A stretch of DNA of 64,000 nucleotides from Myxococcaceae bacterium (GTDB taxonomy: Bacteria; Myxococcota_A; Polyangia; Polyangiales; Ga0077539), in the NCBI GenBank assembly GCA_004297725.1, contig SCUS01000041.1, forward strand, positions 186,001 through 250,000, in the 5' to 3' direction. Below the pieces are notes generated by a model. That model saw only the letters and a list, made by a program, of their open reading frames with translations, did not search any database and was not told the origin of the DNA. How positions within the stretch are numbered: the first letter of the stretch is position 1; each line of letters begins with the position of its first letter. This document shows positions 8,828 through 19,061 of this stretch, in pieces. A program made the translations under genes and the position numbers.

Positions 8828-8856
8828 TTGACAATGCGAAGCGGTCGGTTACGACC
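8828..8856 (+). promoter_or_regulatory. Candidate promoter for the Cys-rich lipoprotein gene
   Basis: A perfect -35 hexamer TTGACA lies at 8828-8833, with a weak TACGAC -10-like hexamer 16 bp downstream. The TTGACAATG start of this site recurs upstream of the kinase gene at 19021. The -10 match is poor, so this is tentative. Confidence 0.3.
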
Positions 8857-8925
8857 CTCCGGTGCTCTAACCCGCGGAGGTCATCGCGGGTGTCACGTGT
8901 TCAACCGTTCGAGGGAAGAAGCTCC

Positions 8926-10131
8926 ATGCATTCGAGTTCGCGCTGGCTCACCGCAGGCGTCCTGATTTCGTTGTCCCTGGGCTGTAGCGCGCGCGGCGGA
9001 GGCGGGACCACCACCTCCTTCGACTCCGGCGCCGAGGGCGACTCCGCCGCCCCCAGCGACTCCGCCGCCCCCATCGACTCCGCCGCCCCCGGCGACGCGC
9101 TCCCTCCGCTCGATCAGCCCGTAGCCCCCCTCGACAACGGGGTCGCTCCCACGGACACGGGCAAGGGTCCGGTCGACGTCGGCGTCCCCCCGACCGACCT
9201 CGGTCAGCCCGTCGACGTGGGCACTCCCCCGACCTGCGGCGACGCCCGCTGCAACGGCGCCGAGAACTGCATGACCTGCCCCGGCGACTGCGGCGCCTGC
9301 TCCCCCACCTGCGGCGACCGCACCTGCGCCAGCAGCGAGAACTGCACCACCTGCCCCACCGACTGCGGCGCCTGCCCTGCGGTCTGCGGCGACGGCACCT
9401 GCGCCAGCACGGAGAACTGCACCTCCTGCTCCCGCGACTGCGGCGCCTGCGCTCCGGTCTGCGGCGACGGCACCTGCAACGGCGCGGAGACCTGCTCGAC
9501 CTGCCCGGCCGACTGCATGGCCTGCCCGGCCAACTGCGCGGCCATCGGGTCGTGCGGCGCCTGCACCAGCAACCCCGCCTGCGGCTGGTGCACGCTGGAC
9601 GGCGCCTGCCAGCGGGGCACCGCCAGCGGCCCAAGCGTCACGTCCGCGTGCAGCGTCTTCGGCCTCGGCTGGGTGCGCAACGCCACCTCGTGCACCGTCG
9701 ACTCCGGCGTGGTCGACACCGGCACCCCCGACGCCGGGTCGAGCAGCAACCTCACGCACACCTGCACCGGCGCCGAGGACGCCGAGGGGCCCAACAGCGA
9801 GTGCAATTGGATCCTGGCGCAGACGTACTCCTGCACCCCGAGCTCGATCGTGACGCTGGGCTGCACCGGCGGCGCGGACGCGGGCTCCTGCGTCGGCCGG
9901 GTGGGCTCGTGCAGCGGCGACCCCATGATGCGCGTCTGCCCCGGCTCGTCGGCGCAGTGCTCCAACGCCACGCGCGTGCCCAGCCTGACCCTCACGGGCT
10001 ACAGCGAGGACGACGCCTGCGGCACCTGCCCCCTCGCCCGCTTCACCTGCCCCTCCTCGGGCGCGCTCACGGTCTATCAGCGCCGCTACTACGCCGACCG
10101 GCCCGCGACCTGCGTCATCGGCCGTCTCTGA
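8926..10131 (+). CDS. Lipoprotein with four Cys-rich repeats and a PSI-like module
   Basis: This 401-residue predicted outer-surface lipoprotein has a signal peptide ending in LSLGC (Cys20). After an Asp/Ala/Pro-rich linker it carries four repeats of about 32 residues with the pattern CGDGxCNxxExCxxCPxDCGxC (roughly residues 105-210). A short Cys-rich module CGACTSNPACGWC follows, resembling a PSI/plexin-type knot, then a further disulfide-rich C-terminal region. Such CGDG repeats are common in predicted exported proteins of Myxococcota. The role is unknown; adhesion or a structural surface role is a guess. The ATG at 8926 is preceded by a purine-rich GAGGGAAGAAG and gives a standard signal peptide. 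Confidence 0.83.
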   Translation: MHSSSRWLTAGVLISLSLGCSARGGGGTTTSFDSGAEGDSAAPSDSAAPIDSAAPGDALPPLDQPVAPLDNGVAPTDTGKGPVDVGVPPTDLGQPVDVGTPPTCGDARCNGAENCMTCPGDCGACSPTCGDRTCASSENCTTCPTDCGACPAVCGDGTCASTENCTSCSRDCGACAPVCGDGTCNGAETCSTCPADCMACPANCAAIGSCGACTSNPACGWCTLDGACQRGTASGPSVTSACSVFGLGWVRNATSCTVDSGVVDTGTPDAGSSSNLTHTCTGAEDAEGPNSECNWILAQTYSCTPSSIVTLGCTGGADAGSCVGRVGSCSGDPMMRVCPGSSAQCSNATRVPSLTLTGYSEDDACGTCPLARFTCPSSGALTVYQRRYYADRPATCVIGRL

Positions 10132-10141
10132 CCCTCCCCCT

Positions 10142-11589
10142 TCACTCCGCGGCGACCACGTCCCTCGGCCTGGTCGCGTGCCGCTGCACCGCCGGGAACA
10201 ACGGCCCCGTCAGCGCCGCGAGCCCACCGAGCACCGCGATCACCCCGAACACCGTCACCATCGCCCCGGCGAGGTGCCCCCCCGCCGCGTGGAGCACCGC
10301 CGGGTCGAGGCCCGCCCCGTGCTCGGGCCCGAGCATCTCCCGCAGCACCGCCTCGGGGACGTCGCCCGCCACCTGACCCGCGAGCAGCGCCCCGAGCGCC
10401 CCCACCGCCACCGCCCCGCCGATGGTGCGGAAGAACATCGTGCTCGCGGTCGCCACGCCCCGCATCGCGAAGCCCGCGCGCTCCTGCACCATCACGATGA
10501 GGGCGGTGTTGGCGAGGCCCATGCCCGCGCCGAAGACCAGCATCACGGCGCGCATCGCGGAGGTGCCTGCGCCCGCGTGCAGCAGCCGCCAGAGCGCGAA
10601 GGTCGCCACGCCCACCGCCACCAGCCCGGTGCGGACGAGCACCCGGTAGCTGGTGCGCGCCATCAGCCGACCCGCGACGGCGCTCGCCACGGGCCACCCG
10701 ATGAGCATCGGAGCGACCGCGGTGCCGGCGGCCGTGGGGGTGCCTCGGAGCACGGCCTGCACGTGCAGCGGGAGGTAGGTGAGCGAGGCCATCATCACGC
10801 TGCCCATGAGCGCCCCCGCGACGCTGGCCGTGGCGATCACCGGGTCGCCGAAGAGCGAGAGCGGGATCATCGGCTCGGACGCCCGGCGCTCCACCGCGAG
10901 GAAGGCCGCGAGCCCGAGGGCGGCGATGGGGAGCGCCACCGCCGGAGAGCGCCCCCCGACGCCCGCGAGCAGCGCGAGGACGGTGACGGTGAGCAGCACG
11001 GCGCCCGCGACGTCGAGCCGGCCCGGAGCGGCGGAGCGCTCGGGGTCGCGGTAGAAGGTCACGAGCATCACGGCGGAGAGCAGGCCGAAGGGGACGTTGA
11101 CGAAGAACACCCAGCGCCACCCGAGGGTGTGCACGATGAGCCCGCCGAGCAGCGGCCCGGAGATGGCCGCGAGGCCCCACACGGCGCCGAAGATGCCCTG
11201 CATCCGGCCGCGCTCCTCGATGGTGAAGAGGTCGCCGATGATGGTGAGCGCGACGGGCTGTAGCGCCCCCGCCCCGGCGCCCTGGATGCCCCGGAAGGCG
11301 ATGAGCGCGACCATCCCCCCGGCGGCCCCGGAGAGCACCGAGCCCACGAGGAAGAGGGCCATCCCCGCGAGCATCACCGGGCGGCGACCGCGCAGGTCGG
11401 CGAGCTTGCCCCAGAGCGGGATGGTGACGGTGCTGGCCAGCATGTAGATGGCCGTCACCCAGCCGTAGAGCTCGATGCCGTGGAGGTCGGCGACCACCGT
11501 GGGCATCGCGGTGGCCACCACCGTGGCCTCCATCGCCGACATGAACATCGACAGCACGATCGCCGCGACGACCGGCCCGCGGCGCATCG

Positions 11590-11593
<4 letters not shown>
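10142..11593 (-). CDS. DHA2-type MFS drug efflux transporter
   Basis: This 483-residue protein has about 14 hydrophobic helices typical of DHA2 proton-antiport multidrug exporters. Family signatures include the early MEATVVATAMP helix-1 motif, GKLADLRGRRPV in the loop 2-3 region (motif A), RGIQGAGAGAL (motif B), and GPLLGGLIVHTLGWRWVFFVN (motif C and the following helix; 20 residues quoted only in part: GPLLGGL..RWVFFVN). It is predicted in the inner membrane, exporting hydrophobic compounds. Its ATG overlaps the stop of the upstream ABC-F gene as ATGA, so the two are translationally coupled. The much longer open frame upstream of 11593 is a shadow of the ABC-F gene in another frame. Confidence 0.9.
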
Positions 11594-13554
<1,961 letters not shown>

Positions 13555-13640
13555 GGCGCGCTATCAAGCACAGTCTCACCCCCCGCGCGACCCCTTTAGC
13601 GCGCTTGACGACCCCGGCGCCCGGAGGGCACCCATGGGCC

Positions 13641-14195
13641 ATGCGCTCCCCCATCCTTCTTCGCTCTCTTCCTCTCCTCGCCCTGCTCTCCGCCTGCTCC
13701 GACCCCGCGCCCGCGGCCAGCACCACGGACGTTCCCGATGCCGCCGCCGACGTGAGCGCCGCCGACCGCCCGGACTCGGGATCCACCGACGTGCCCGCGA
13801 CCGATGTGCCCGCGACCGATGTGCCCGCGACCGATGTGCCCGCGACCGATGTGCCCACGACCGATGTGCCCACGACCGATGTGCCCACGACCGATGTGCC
13901 CACGACCGATGTGCCCTCGGCCGACGTGCCCAGGGCCGATGTGCCCGCGGCGCAGGACGCCCCCTCGACGGACGACGCGCCCGCCGGGGAGTGCGTCGGA
14001 CGCCCCGCCGCGTGCGTGTCCGGGACCGCCGGGGGAACGTGCGGCGACGCGCTGGTCCCTCCGGACTGCGTCGGTGGTGCGTGGCGCTGCCCCGAAGGGA
14101 TGATCCCCATCACCAGCTGCGCCTGCGTAGGTCGTCCGCCGGGCGCGTGCACCTGCACGGCGGGCGGCTGGGTGTGCCCCGACGCCGGTCGGTGA
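13641..14195 (+). CDS. Small lipoprotein with VPATD tandem repeats and Cys-rich C-terminus
   Basis: This 184-residue protein has a signal peptide ending LLSAC (Cys19). The linker holds eleven pentapeptide units of the type VPATD/VPTTD (about residues 51-105) encoded by a 15-bp tandem repeat. A Cys-rich C-terminal module of about 70 residues follows (ECVGRPAACVSG, GACTCTAGGW). The repeat probably serves as a flexible stalk that holds the Cys-rich head away from the membrane. ATG 13641 is chosen because it begins a normal signal peptide; an upstream in-frame start at 13605 would add 12 non-signal residues. It diverges from the ABC-F gene over 86 bp. Confidence 0.78.
   Translation: MRSPILLRSLPLLALLSACSDPAPAASTTDVPDAAADVSAADRPDSGSTDVPATDVPATDVPATDVPATDVPTTDVPTTDVPTTDVPTTDVPSADVPRADVPAAQDAPSTDDAPAGECVGRPAACVSGTAGGTCGDALVPPDCVGGAWRCPEGMIPITSCACVGRPPGACTCTAGGWVCPDAGR
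13791..13955 (+). repeat. 15-bp coding tandem repeat (VNTR-like)
   Basis: Eleven 15-bp units sit in frame. Units 1-4 are identical (GTGCCCGCGACCGAT), units 5-8 are identical but carry ACG in place of GCG, and the last three are diverged. Each encodes one pentapeptide of the lipoprotein linker. Confidence 0.93.
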
Positions 14196-14204
14196 CGGGC
14201 GACC

Positions 14205-15491
14205 TCAGCCCGGGATGGTGATGCAGCCGAACTGCACCTCGATGGCGGCGCTGCCGGCGCGGAGCTCGGCGTTGGCGCGCTCGCACGAGGCCGGGCAGAG
14301 GTTGACCCGCGTGGGGCGGGCCTCGTTGTCGTAGTACCAGCCGCCGGTGGCGCGGCAGGCCGCGGCGTTGGCGACCTTGCCGATGAGGGTCTCGCTGGCG
14401 CCCCGCACCACCACGTTGACGAGGCGCGGGTCGAGCACCGAGCCTCCCGGAGGCGGTGGGATGGCGAGGTCGCAGGCGATGCGGCTGTTGCGCTCGACGG
14501 CGGTGGCGATGCGGTCGAAGAAGGGCCCCCACGCGGCGGACCCGTCGCAGATGCGGGCGCGCACTCCGCCGCGGCGGCTGACGAGCGTGGTGTAGACCGA
14601 GCCCGAGGCCGACGGGGAGGAGCCGCCCGGGTAGGTGCAGCGCACCGCGGGGTTGCTCTCGTCGCCCCAGCCGTAGATGCCGCTGAAGGAGTAGCCCGTG
14701 AAGAGCCCCTCCCAGGAAGGATCGAGCAGGCCCGGAGGGAGGTCGAAGGTGCGGGAGTTGGGGTTGGTGCCGCCGCGGAATGTCTCGAACAGATCGGCCG
14801 AGAGGCGGGACTGATCGTCCGTGACGACCACGATGGACTTGGTGGCGGAGGGGCGGAGGAAGTCTCGCCATGCTTCGCCGCCGCGAGGGTCGGCGGCGGT
14901 GTAGCCCATGGTCTGGCCGAGGGTCCCGAGGAGCTGCTCGAGGGGCTGCGTGCTCCGGACGTCGACCGAGGAGTGGAAGAAGCGAGGGCCGTTGCCGCAG
15001 CGCGAGTCGCCCGCGAGCGGCGGAGGGATGCACACGGCGTAGCGCCTCCCCTCGGGGACGGTGACGTTGCGCTGGACGTTGCGCAGCGACAGCATCACCA
15101 CCCGGTAGTCGAGGCCCCGAGAGCCCACCAGCGCCGCGAAGGTGTTGAGCCCGCGGATGACCTCATCGATGGCGGGCGCCATGCTGATGGAGTTGTCGAC
15201 CATCCAGATGATGTCCACCGGGAGGCGCTCGACCTGCGCGGCGACGCTGCTGCGAGAGCAGGCCGCGTCGGCCCCGAGAGAGAGGTCCGTGGGGACGTCC
15301 CGAGGCAGCATCGGGACGTCGGGATAGACGGCCACCTCGGGGGCGCCGCGGTCCTCGGGAGCGACGTCGCGCGGGGCCGCGTCGAGCGCCCCGGAGTCCG
15401 CGGGGGCGACGAAGGGACGCTCGGACGATCCGCCCGCGCAGGCGGGGAGGAAGGCCAGCAGGCTCAGCGCGAAAACGTGGGGCCGCGACAC
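14205..15491 (-). CDS. vWA-domain lipoprotein
   Basis: This 428-residue protein has a signal peptide ending FLPAC (Cys18) and an Asp/Pro/Val-rich linker, then a von Willebrand A domain. The metal-ion adhesion site shows DNSIS (in IWMVDNSISM), and VVVTDDQSR carries a likely later MIDAS Asp. Several Cys pairs in the second half suggest an exported, disulfide-stabilised protein. The likely role is metal-dependent protein binding at the cell surface. GTG 15491 is chosen because it directly begins the signal peptide and no in-frame ATG lies close by; the longer open frame upstream is non-coding. It is convergent with the repeat lipoprotein gene, only 9 bp between stops. Confidence 0.8.
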   Translation of the reverse strand: MSRPHVFALSLLAFLPACAGGSSERPFVAPADSGALDAAPRDVAPEDRGAPEVAVYPDVPMLPRDVPTDLSLGADAACSRSSVAAQVERLPVDIIWMVDNSISMAPAIDEVIRGLNTFAALVGSRGLDYRVVMLSLRNVQRNVTVPEGRRYAVCIPPPLAGDSRCGNGPRFFHSSVDVRSTQPLEQLLGTLGQTMGYTAADPRGGEAWRDFLRPSATKSIVVVTDDQSRLSADLFETFRGGTNPNSRTFDLPPGLLDPSWEGLFTGYSFSGIYGWGDESNPAVRCTYPGGSSPSASGSVYTTLVSRRGGVRARICDGSAAWGPFFDRIATAVERNSRIACDLAIPPPPGGSVLDPRLVNVVVRGASETLIGKVANAAACRATGGWYYDNEARPTRVNLCPASCERANAELRAGSAAIEVQFGCITIPG

Positions 15492-15692
15492 ACCCCACCG
15501 GGTACCACGGCGGCGGGGTTGATGGGATGGCGGGACGGTGAAGGTCAGCCGTGGCGACGACCATCGCGCCCCACCGTGAGGCGCCGAGGAGCGACGAAGC
15601 AACCCACGCGACGGGTGACCTTCCCAGGAGGAGGGCGTACATTTCCCGGTGGCTTGAGGAGTGCACGCAATCACTCGAGAGGGAATGAAGCC

Positions 15693-16031
15693 ATGAAGCC
15701 AGCGAAGACGAAGACGAAGACCGCGCCGCTGCATGTCGGCGAGCGGATGGACGACGGCAATGCGTTCATCCGCGACCCCGGGAGCGGTCCGGCGCACACC
15801 AGGGACGACCTCGCGGAGAACCTGGCGGAGCAGTTCCTTTCGTCGGCGACGTCGGCCGAAGACGTGGCTCCCGACGAGCTCGACCGGGAGGTCCCCGAAG
15901 AGTCGGGAGGGCCCTTCGTCGAGACATCGGGCTCGACGGAGTTCGCCCGCAACACCGACGCCTCGAACATCCCCGGCGCCAACCGCGAGCCCTTCCCGAG
16001 CCCGATGCGCGCTGGCAAGCGTCAGACCTGA
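15693..16031 (+). CDS. Small acidic hypothetical protein
   Basis: This 112-residue protein is hydrophilic with a Lys/Thr-rich start (MKPAKTKTKTAP) and an acidic remainder. It has no signal peptide, membrane segment or Cys, and is probably largely disordered. I do not recognise a family. A purine-rich GAGAGGGAATGAAG stretch precedes the ATG and could serve as ribosome binding site. It stands between the minus-strand vWA lipoprotein and the next plus-strand lipoprotein. Codon third positions are less GC-skewed at the start than in neighbours. Function is unknown. Confidence 0.6.
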   Translation: MKPAKTKTKTAPLHVGERMDDGNAFIRDPGSGPAHTRDDLAENLAEQFLSSATSAEDVAPDELDREVPEESGGPFVETSGSTEFARNTDASNIPGANREPFPSPMRAGKRQT

Positions 16032-16080
16032 GCGCGCAGCTCTGACACGAGCGCGGCGTACGATGGCGCACCCCACCGCC

Positions 16081-17145
16081 ATGTCGCGACACACTCCTCT
16101 CGCCCTCCTCCTCGCGCTCGTGTTCGTCCCCGCCTGCGGCCCGCACCTCCGCTGGCGAGGCCATGCGACCCGCGCCTTCTCGGTCTCCGAGCGGTGCACC
16201 CAGGGTCCGCTGGTGCTCGACCTCCCGGCCGCCGGAGCGCGCTGGGGGGAGCGCATCGAGGTCAGCGCATGGTCGCCTCGCGCCGTCCTCGGTCGCGCGG
16301 CCATCCTCACCTCCGACGGCCCTCCTCAGGATGTCCCCTTCGGCCAGACCCGCATCCAGTCCGTCAGCGTGAGCGGTCGCTCGGAGTCCATCGCCCGCGC
16401 CGACGACCACCCCGAGAACGCCCGCTGCGTGGCCACCCCGGCCGAGCTCTCCTCGGGCTCCGCCCTCCCCGGCGGCATGGTGCCCACCGGAGCCGGGGCC
16501 GCGAGCCCTCCCTCCGTCCCCGCCACGGTCGACACGCCCGCCGTGCGCCTCGTCGAGCCGCCGGCCGACGAGGTCACGGAGACCATCCGCACCCACGCGA
16601 GCCTCTGGCGAATCGCCATCACCGGCTGGGCCACCGAGACCTCCGATCCCGATCGCCCTCCGACGGTGCAGCCCGGCGCCAGGCTGCGGGTGCGGCTGTG
16701 GTTCCCGGAGCCCAACGACCTCGACGGGGTGCTCTTCGTGGTGGAGCACCTCGTCGCCTCCCCCAACGTGAGCGACGCCGAGTGGTCCGCCCACCTGCGC
16801 GCCAACATCGCGCAGCGGCAGCGCAACGACGCGCGCGCCCAGGCGGAGTACCACCAGCGCAACGAGCGCTGCGCCGCCCACCACGAGGACGAGGACTGCT
16901 GGGGCCCCGGCGGCTACGACGCCCACGTGCGCAGGCTGCGAGAGCCCGGCCCCCAGGCCGTCGCGACGGTCGCTCCGCAGCCGGCCGCCCCGCAGCCCCG
17001 CGATCCCGACGGGCCGCCGCCGGCGCCGCGTGTCGAGGAGCGCCCCCCGAAGCCCTCGGTGCACGCCGACTGGGTCCCCGGGTTCTGGCGCTGGAGCGGC
17101 TTCGCCTGGGCCTGGATCTCCGGCCGCTGGCGGGTCCCGCCCTGA
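16081..17145 (+). CDS. Lipoprotein with C-terminal WxxGxW-type repeat
   Basis: This 354-residue predicted lipoprotein has a signal peptide ending FVPAC (Cys19). The central region (about residues 20-240) shows no motif I can name. A Pro/Ala-rich linker leads to a C-terminal aromatic motif of the form WVPGFWRW..W.W..GRW, similar to YXWXPGXW-type repeats in exported Gram-negative proteins, often linked to binding of polymers or the cell wall. A charged stretch with NERCAAHHEDEDCW precedes it. ATG 16081 begins the best signal peptide; ATG 16063 would add six residues. A single gene, followed 68 bp later by the oxygenase gene on the same strand. Confidence 0.68.
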   Translation: MSRHTPLALLLALVFVPACGPHLRWRGHATRAFSVSERCTQGPLVLDLPAAGARWGERIEVSAWSPRAVLGRAAILTSDGPPQDVPFGQTRIQSVSVSGRSESIARADDHPENARCVATPAELSSGSALPGGMVPTGAGAASPPSVPATVDTPAVRLVEPPADEVTETIRTHASLWRIAITGWATETSDPDRPPTVQPGARLRVRLWFPEPNDLDGVLFVVEHLVASPNVSDAEWSAHLRANIAQRQRNDARAQAEYHQRNERCAAHHEDEDCWGPGGYDAHVRRLREPGPQAVATVAPQPAAPQPRDPDGPPPAPRVEERPPKPSVHADWVPGFWRWSGFAWAWISGRWRVPP

Positions 17146-17213
17146 AGGTCTCCGCGGCCCCATCTGTCGGACCGTCGCGCGCGCGGATAGACTCGCGGCC
17201 CCTACGAACCCCC

Positions 17214-18200
17214 ATGAGCACGCCCGACGCCTCGACCGACGCTCCCCCCGCTCCCCGCCACCCGCCGCGCTGGGACGCGACCGACACGCCGCCTCCTCCC
17301 TTCGACGAAGACGCCCTGCTCTCGCTCTCCCCCACGGAGGCGGCCCGCGTCGTGGAGCGCCTCCCGCTCACGACGCGCTTCGGCCTTCGCGAGGAGATCA
17401 CCCCGGTGCAGCGGGCCTTCCTCTCCCTCCACGGCTACCTGGTCTACGACCGGGTCGCGTCGCGCGGCGAGGTCGACGCCATCCTGGCCGAGGTCGACCG
17501 CGTCGAGGCAGAGCTGCTCGCCGAGGGGCGCCGCAAGATCCACGGGGTGCCCGTGTGGTTCGGCCTCGACCCCGACGGCCACGACTACCTGTTTCGCATG
17601 GGCTTCACCAGCGTGCTCTCGCCCTACCTCTCGCGCTTCGTCCACGACGCCCGCTTCGAGCCCGTGCGACGCCTCATCGGCGACGACGCGCGCATCGGCG
17701 AGCGAGAGAAGGACGGCGTGGTGTTCAACCGCTACGTGCGCGCCGAGGGGAGCCTGCGACCGGACCTCGCGTGGCACACCGACGCGCTGCGCGACGTGTT
17801 CTACAACCGCAAGATGCCCGGGCCCATGCTCAACATCGGGCTGCACTTCGACCGCATCCGCTCCCACGAGGGCGGCCTCCGCCTGCTGCCCGGGACGCAC
17901 ACCCAGGGCGTCGGGTCGACGCTGCTGAAGAAGGTCCATTTCGTCTCCAACCGCAGCGACGCGCGCGAGGTGCCCGTGGAGACCTGGCCGGGCGACCTCA
18001 CGGTGCACGACGGACGGATGTGGCACCGCGTCGAGGGCTCGCCCTACACCGGCTGGAAGGGCCTGCGGCGCAGCATGTACGTCCCCTACGTCGTCGACCG
18101 CTACCAGCCCAAGGACGAGCACAGCGCCACGCCCGCGTACCTGCAGCTCTTCGACGCCATCATGCGGCTGCGCAAGCGGCGAGCGACGAAGGCTCGCTAG
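17214..18200 (+). CDS. Phytanoyl-CoA dioxygenase (PhyH) family protein
   Basis: This 328-residue protein looks like a PhyH-type Fe(II)/2-oxoglutarate dioxygenase. Iron ligands are suggested by HTD at residues 188-190 and His 271 in MWHRVEG, with RRSMYV Arg residues (285-286) in the 2-oxoglutarate position. The GGLRLLPGTH segment at 220-229 is typical of the family. The substrate is unknown; PhyH relatives hydroxylate lipids, amino acids or natural-product intermediates. The first 45 residues are Pro-rich and likely disordered. No signal peptide. ATG 17214 is the only sensible start after the preceding lipoprotein gene; the longer upstream frame is a shadow. Confidence 0.83.
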   Translation: MSTPDASTDAPPAPRHPPRWDATDTPPPPFDEDALLSLSPTEAARVVERLPLTTRFGLREEITPVQRAFLSLHGYLVYDRVASRGEVDAILAEVDRVEAELLAEGRRKIHGVPVWFGLDPDGHDYLFRMGFTSVLSPYLSRFVHDARFEPVRRLIGDDARIGEREKDGVVFNRYVRAEGSLRPDLAWHTDALRDVFYNRKMPGPMLNIGLHFDRIRSHEGGLRLLPGTHTQGVGSTLLKKVHFVSNRSDAREVPVETWPGDLTVHDGRMWHRVEGSPYTGWKGLRRSMYVPYVVDRYQPKDEHSATPAYLQLFDAIMRLRKRRATKAR

Positions 18201-18318
18201 CCAGCGAGGCACCGACCCCCGGGGGGCTCGCTGACGATTTGTCCTCGGCCCCCACCGGGTCGCTGAGCGCAACCCGCGGAAATCAAGGTCGGCACGTGGG
18301 CTGCTCTCTGCCCGCGGC

Positions 18319-18993
18319 ATGAACGCTCCATCTCCCGGCGACGCCCCGCCCTCCTCCCCCTACCGGGTGTATCCGCCCCTCCCCGTCGAGCCCCCTCCCC
18401 CTCGGAGCGCGCTCGCGAGCCATGTGCTCTCCGCCTGCGCGCTCATGGCGACGCTGACCTCGCTCCACCTCTCGTACTCCGTGGCCCGGCTCGCGACGGC
18501 GAGCGCGACGCCTCGGGCGCTCACCTGCGCCCCGGAGCCTCGCCCCTTCGTCGCCGAGGACCAGCTCCGTGCGACCGCCCAGGGGCTCGCTGCCGCCGTC
18601 TCCCCGGTCGAACCTCTGGCGCCCGAGCGACGAGCGACGACCCCCGGGGTGCGCCCGCTCGGTCGCGGCGTCTACGTCGTCTCACGGCGCGCGATCGAAG
18701 GCGCGCTCGAGGGCCACGGAGACCTCGCCCGCCGCACCAGGATCCTCCCGGAGATACGCGACGGGCGCACCGTGGGCGTGAGGGTCTTCGGCATCCGCCC
18801 GGGCGACCCGCTCTCCTCGCTGGGCTTCGCCGATGGCGACGTGATCCTCCGGGTGAACGACATCGAGGTCGCGTCGCCCGACCGCTGCCTCGAGGCCTAC
18901 GCCAGGCTCCGGGCCGCCGACCGGCTCACCGTGCGCTTCGAGCGTCGGGGCCGAGCCCGATCGCACGTCTACGCCCTCGTCGCGGAGCTGTAG
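18319..18993 (+). CDS. GspC-like membrane-anchored PDZ protein
   Basis: This 224-residue protein has a short Pro-rich cytoplasmic tail, one membrane helix near residues 35-55, a periplasmic linker, and a C-terminal PDZ-like domain. The last 75 residues (GVRVFGIRPGDPLSSLGF, GDVILRVNDIEV) match the PDZ of type II secretion protein GspC, including the preceding ILPEIRDG segment typical of its homology region. In GspC this part contacts the secretin. No other type II secretion gene is nearby, so it is either a detached GspC or a PDZ adaptor with another partner. It is followed 68 bp later by a Ser/Thr kinase gene. Confidence 0.72.
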   Translation: MNAPSPGDAPPSSPYRVYPPLPVEPPPPRSALASHVLSACALMATLTSLHLSYSVARLATASATPRALTCAPEPRPFVAEDQLRATAQGLAAAVSPVEPLAPERRATTPGVRPLGRGVYVVSRRAIEGALEGHGDLARRTRILPEIRDGRTVGVRVFGIRPGDPLSSLGFADGDVILRVNDIEVASPDRCLEAYARLRAADRLTVRFERRGRARSHVYALVAEL

Positions 18994-19018
18994 CGCCGCG
19001 CTGCGGCCCACCGCGATC

Positions 19019-19031
19019 CATTGACAATGGA
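19019..19031 (+). promoter_or_regulatory. 13-bp palindrome overlapping a -35-like box upstream of the kinase gene
   Basis: CCATTG-A-CAATGG is a perfect inverted repeat; it contains TTGACA at 19021-19026, 35 bp before the kinase ATG. A weak GAACAT lies 18 bp downstream. It could be an operator over a promoter. A similar TTGACAATG occurs at 8828. Confidence 0.35.
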
Positions 19032-19061
19032 AAGCCGGCAGACGGAACATCGCTTCCCGCG

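Noticed and set aside
13791..13955. Possible CRISPR-like array
   Set aside because: Units are 15 bp, contiguous and without spacers, and they are in frame within a lipoprotein gene.
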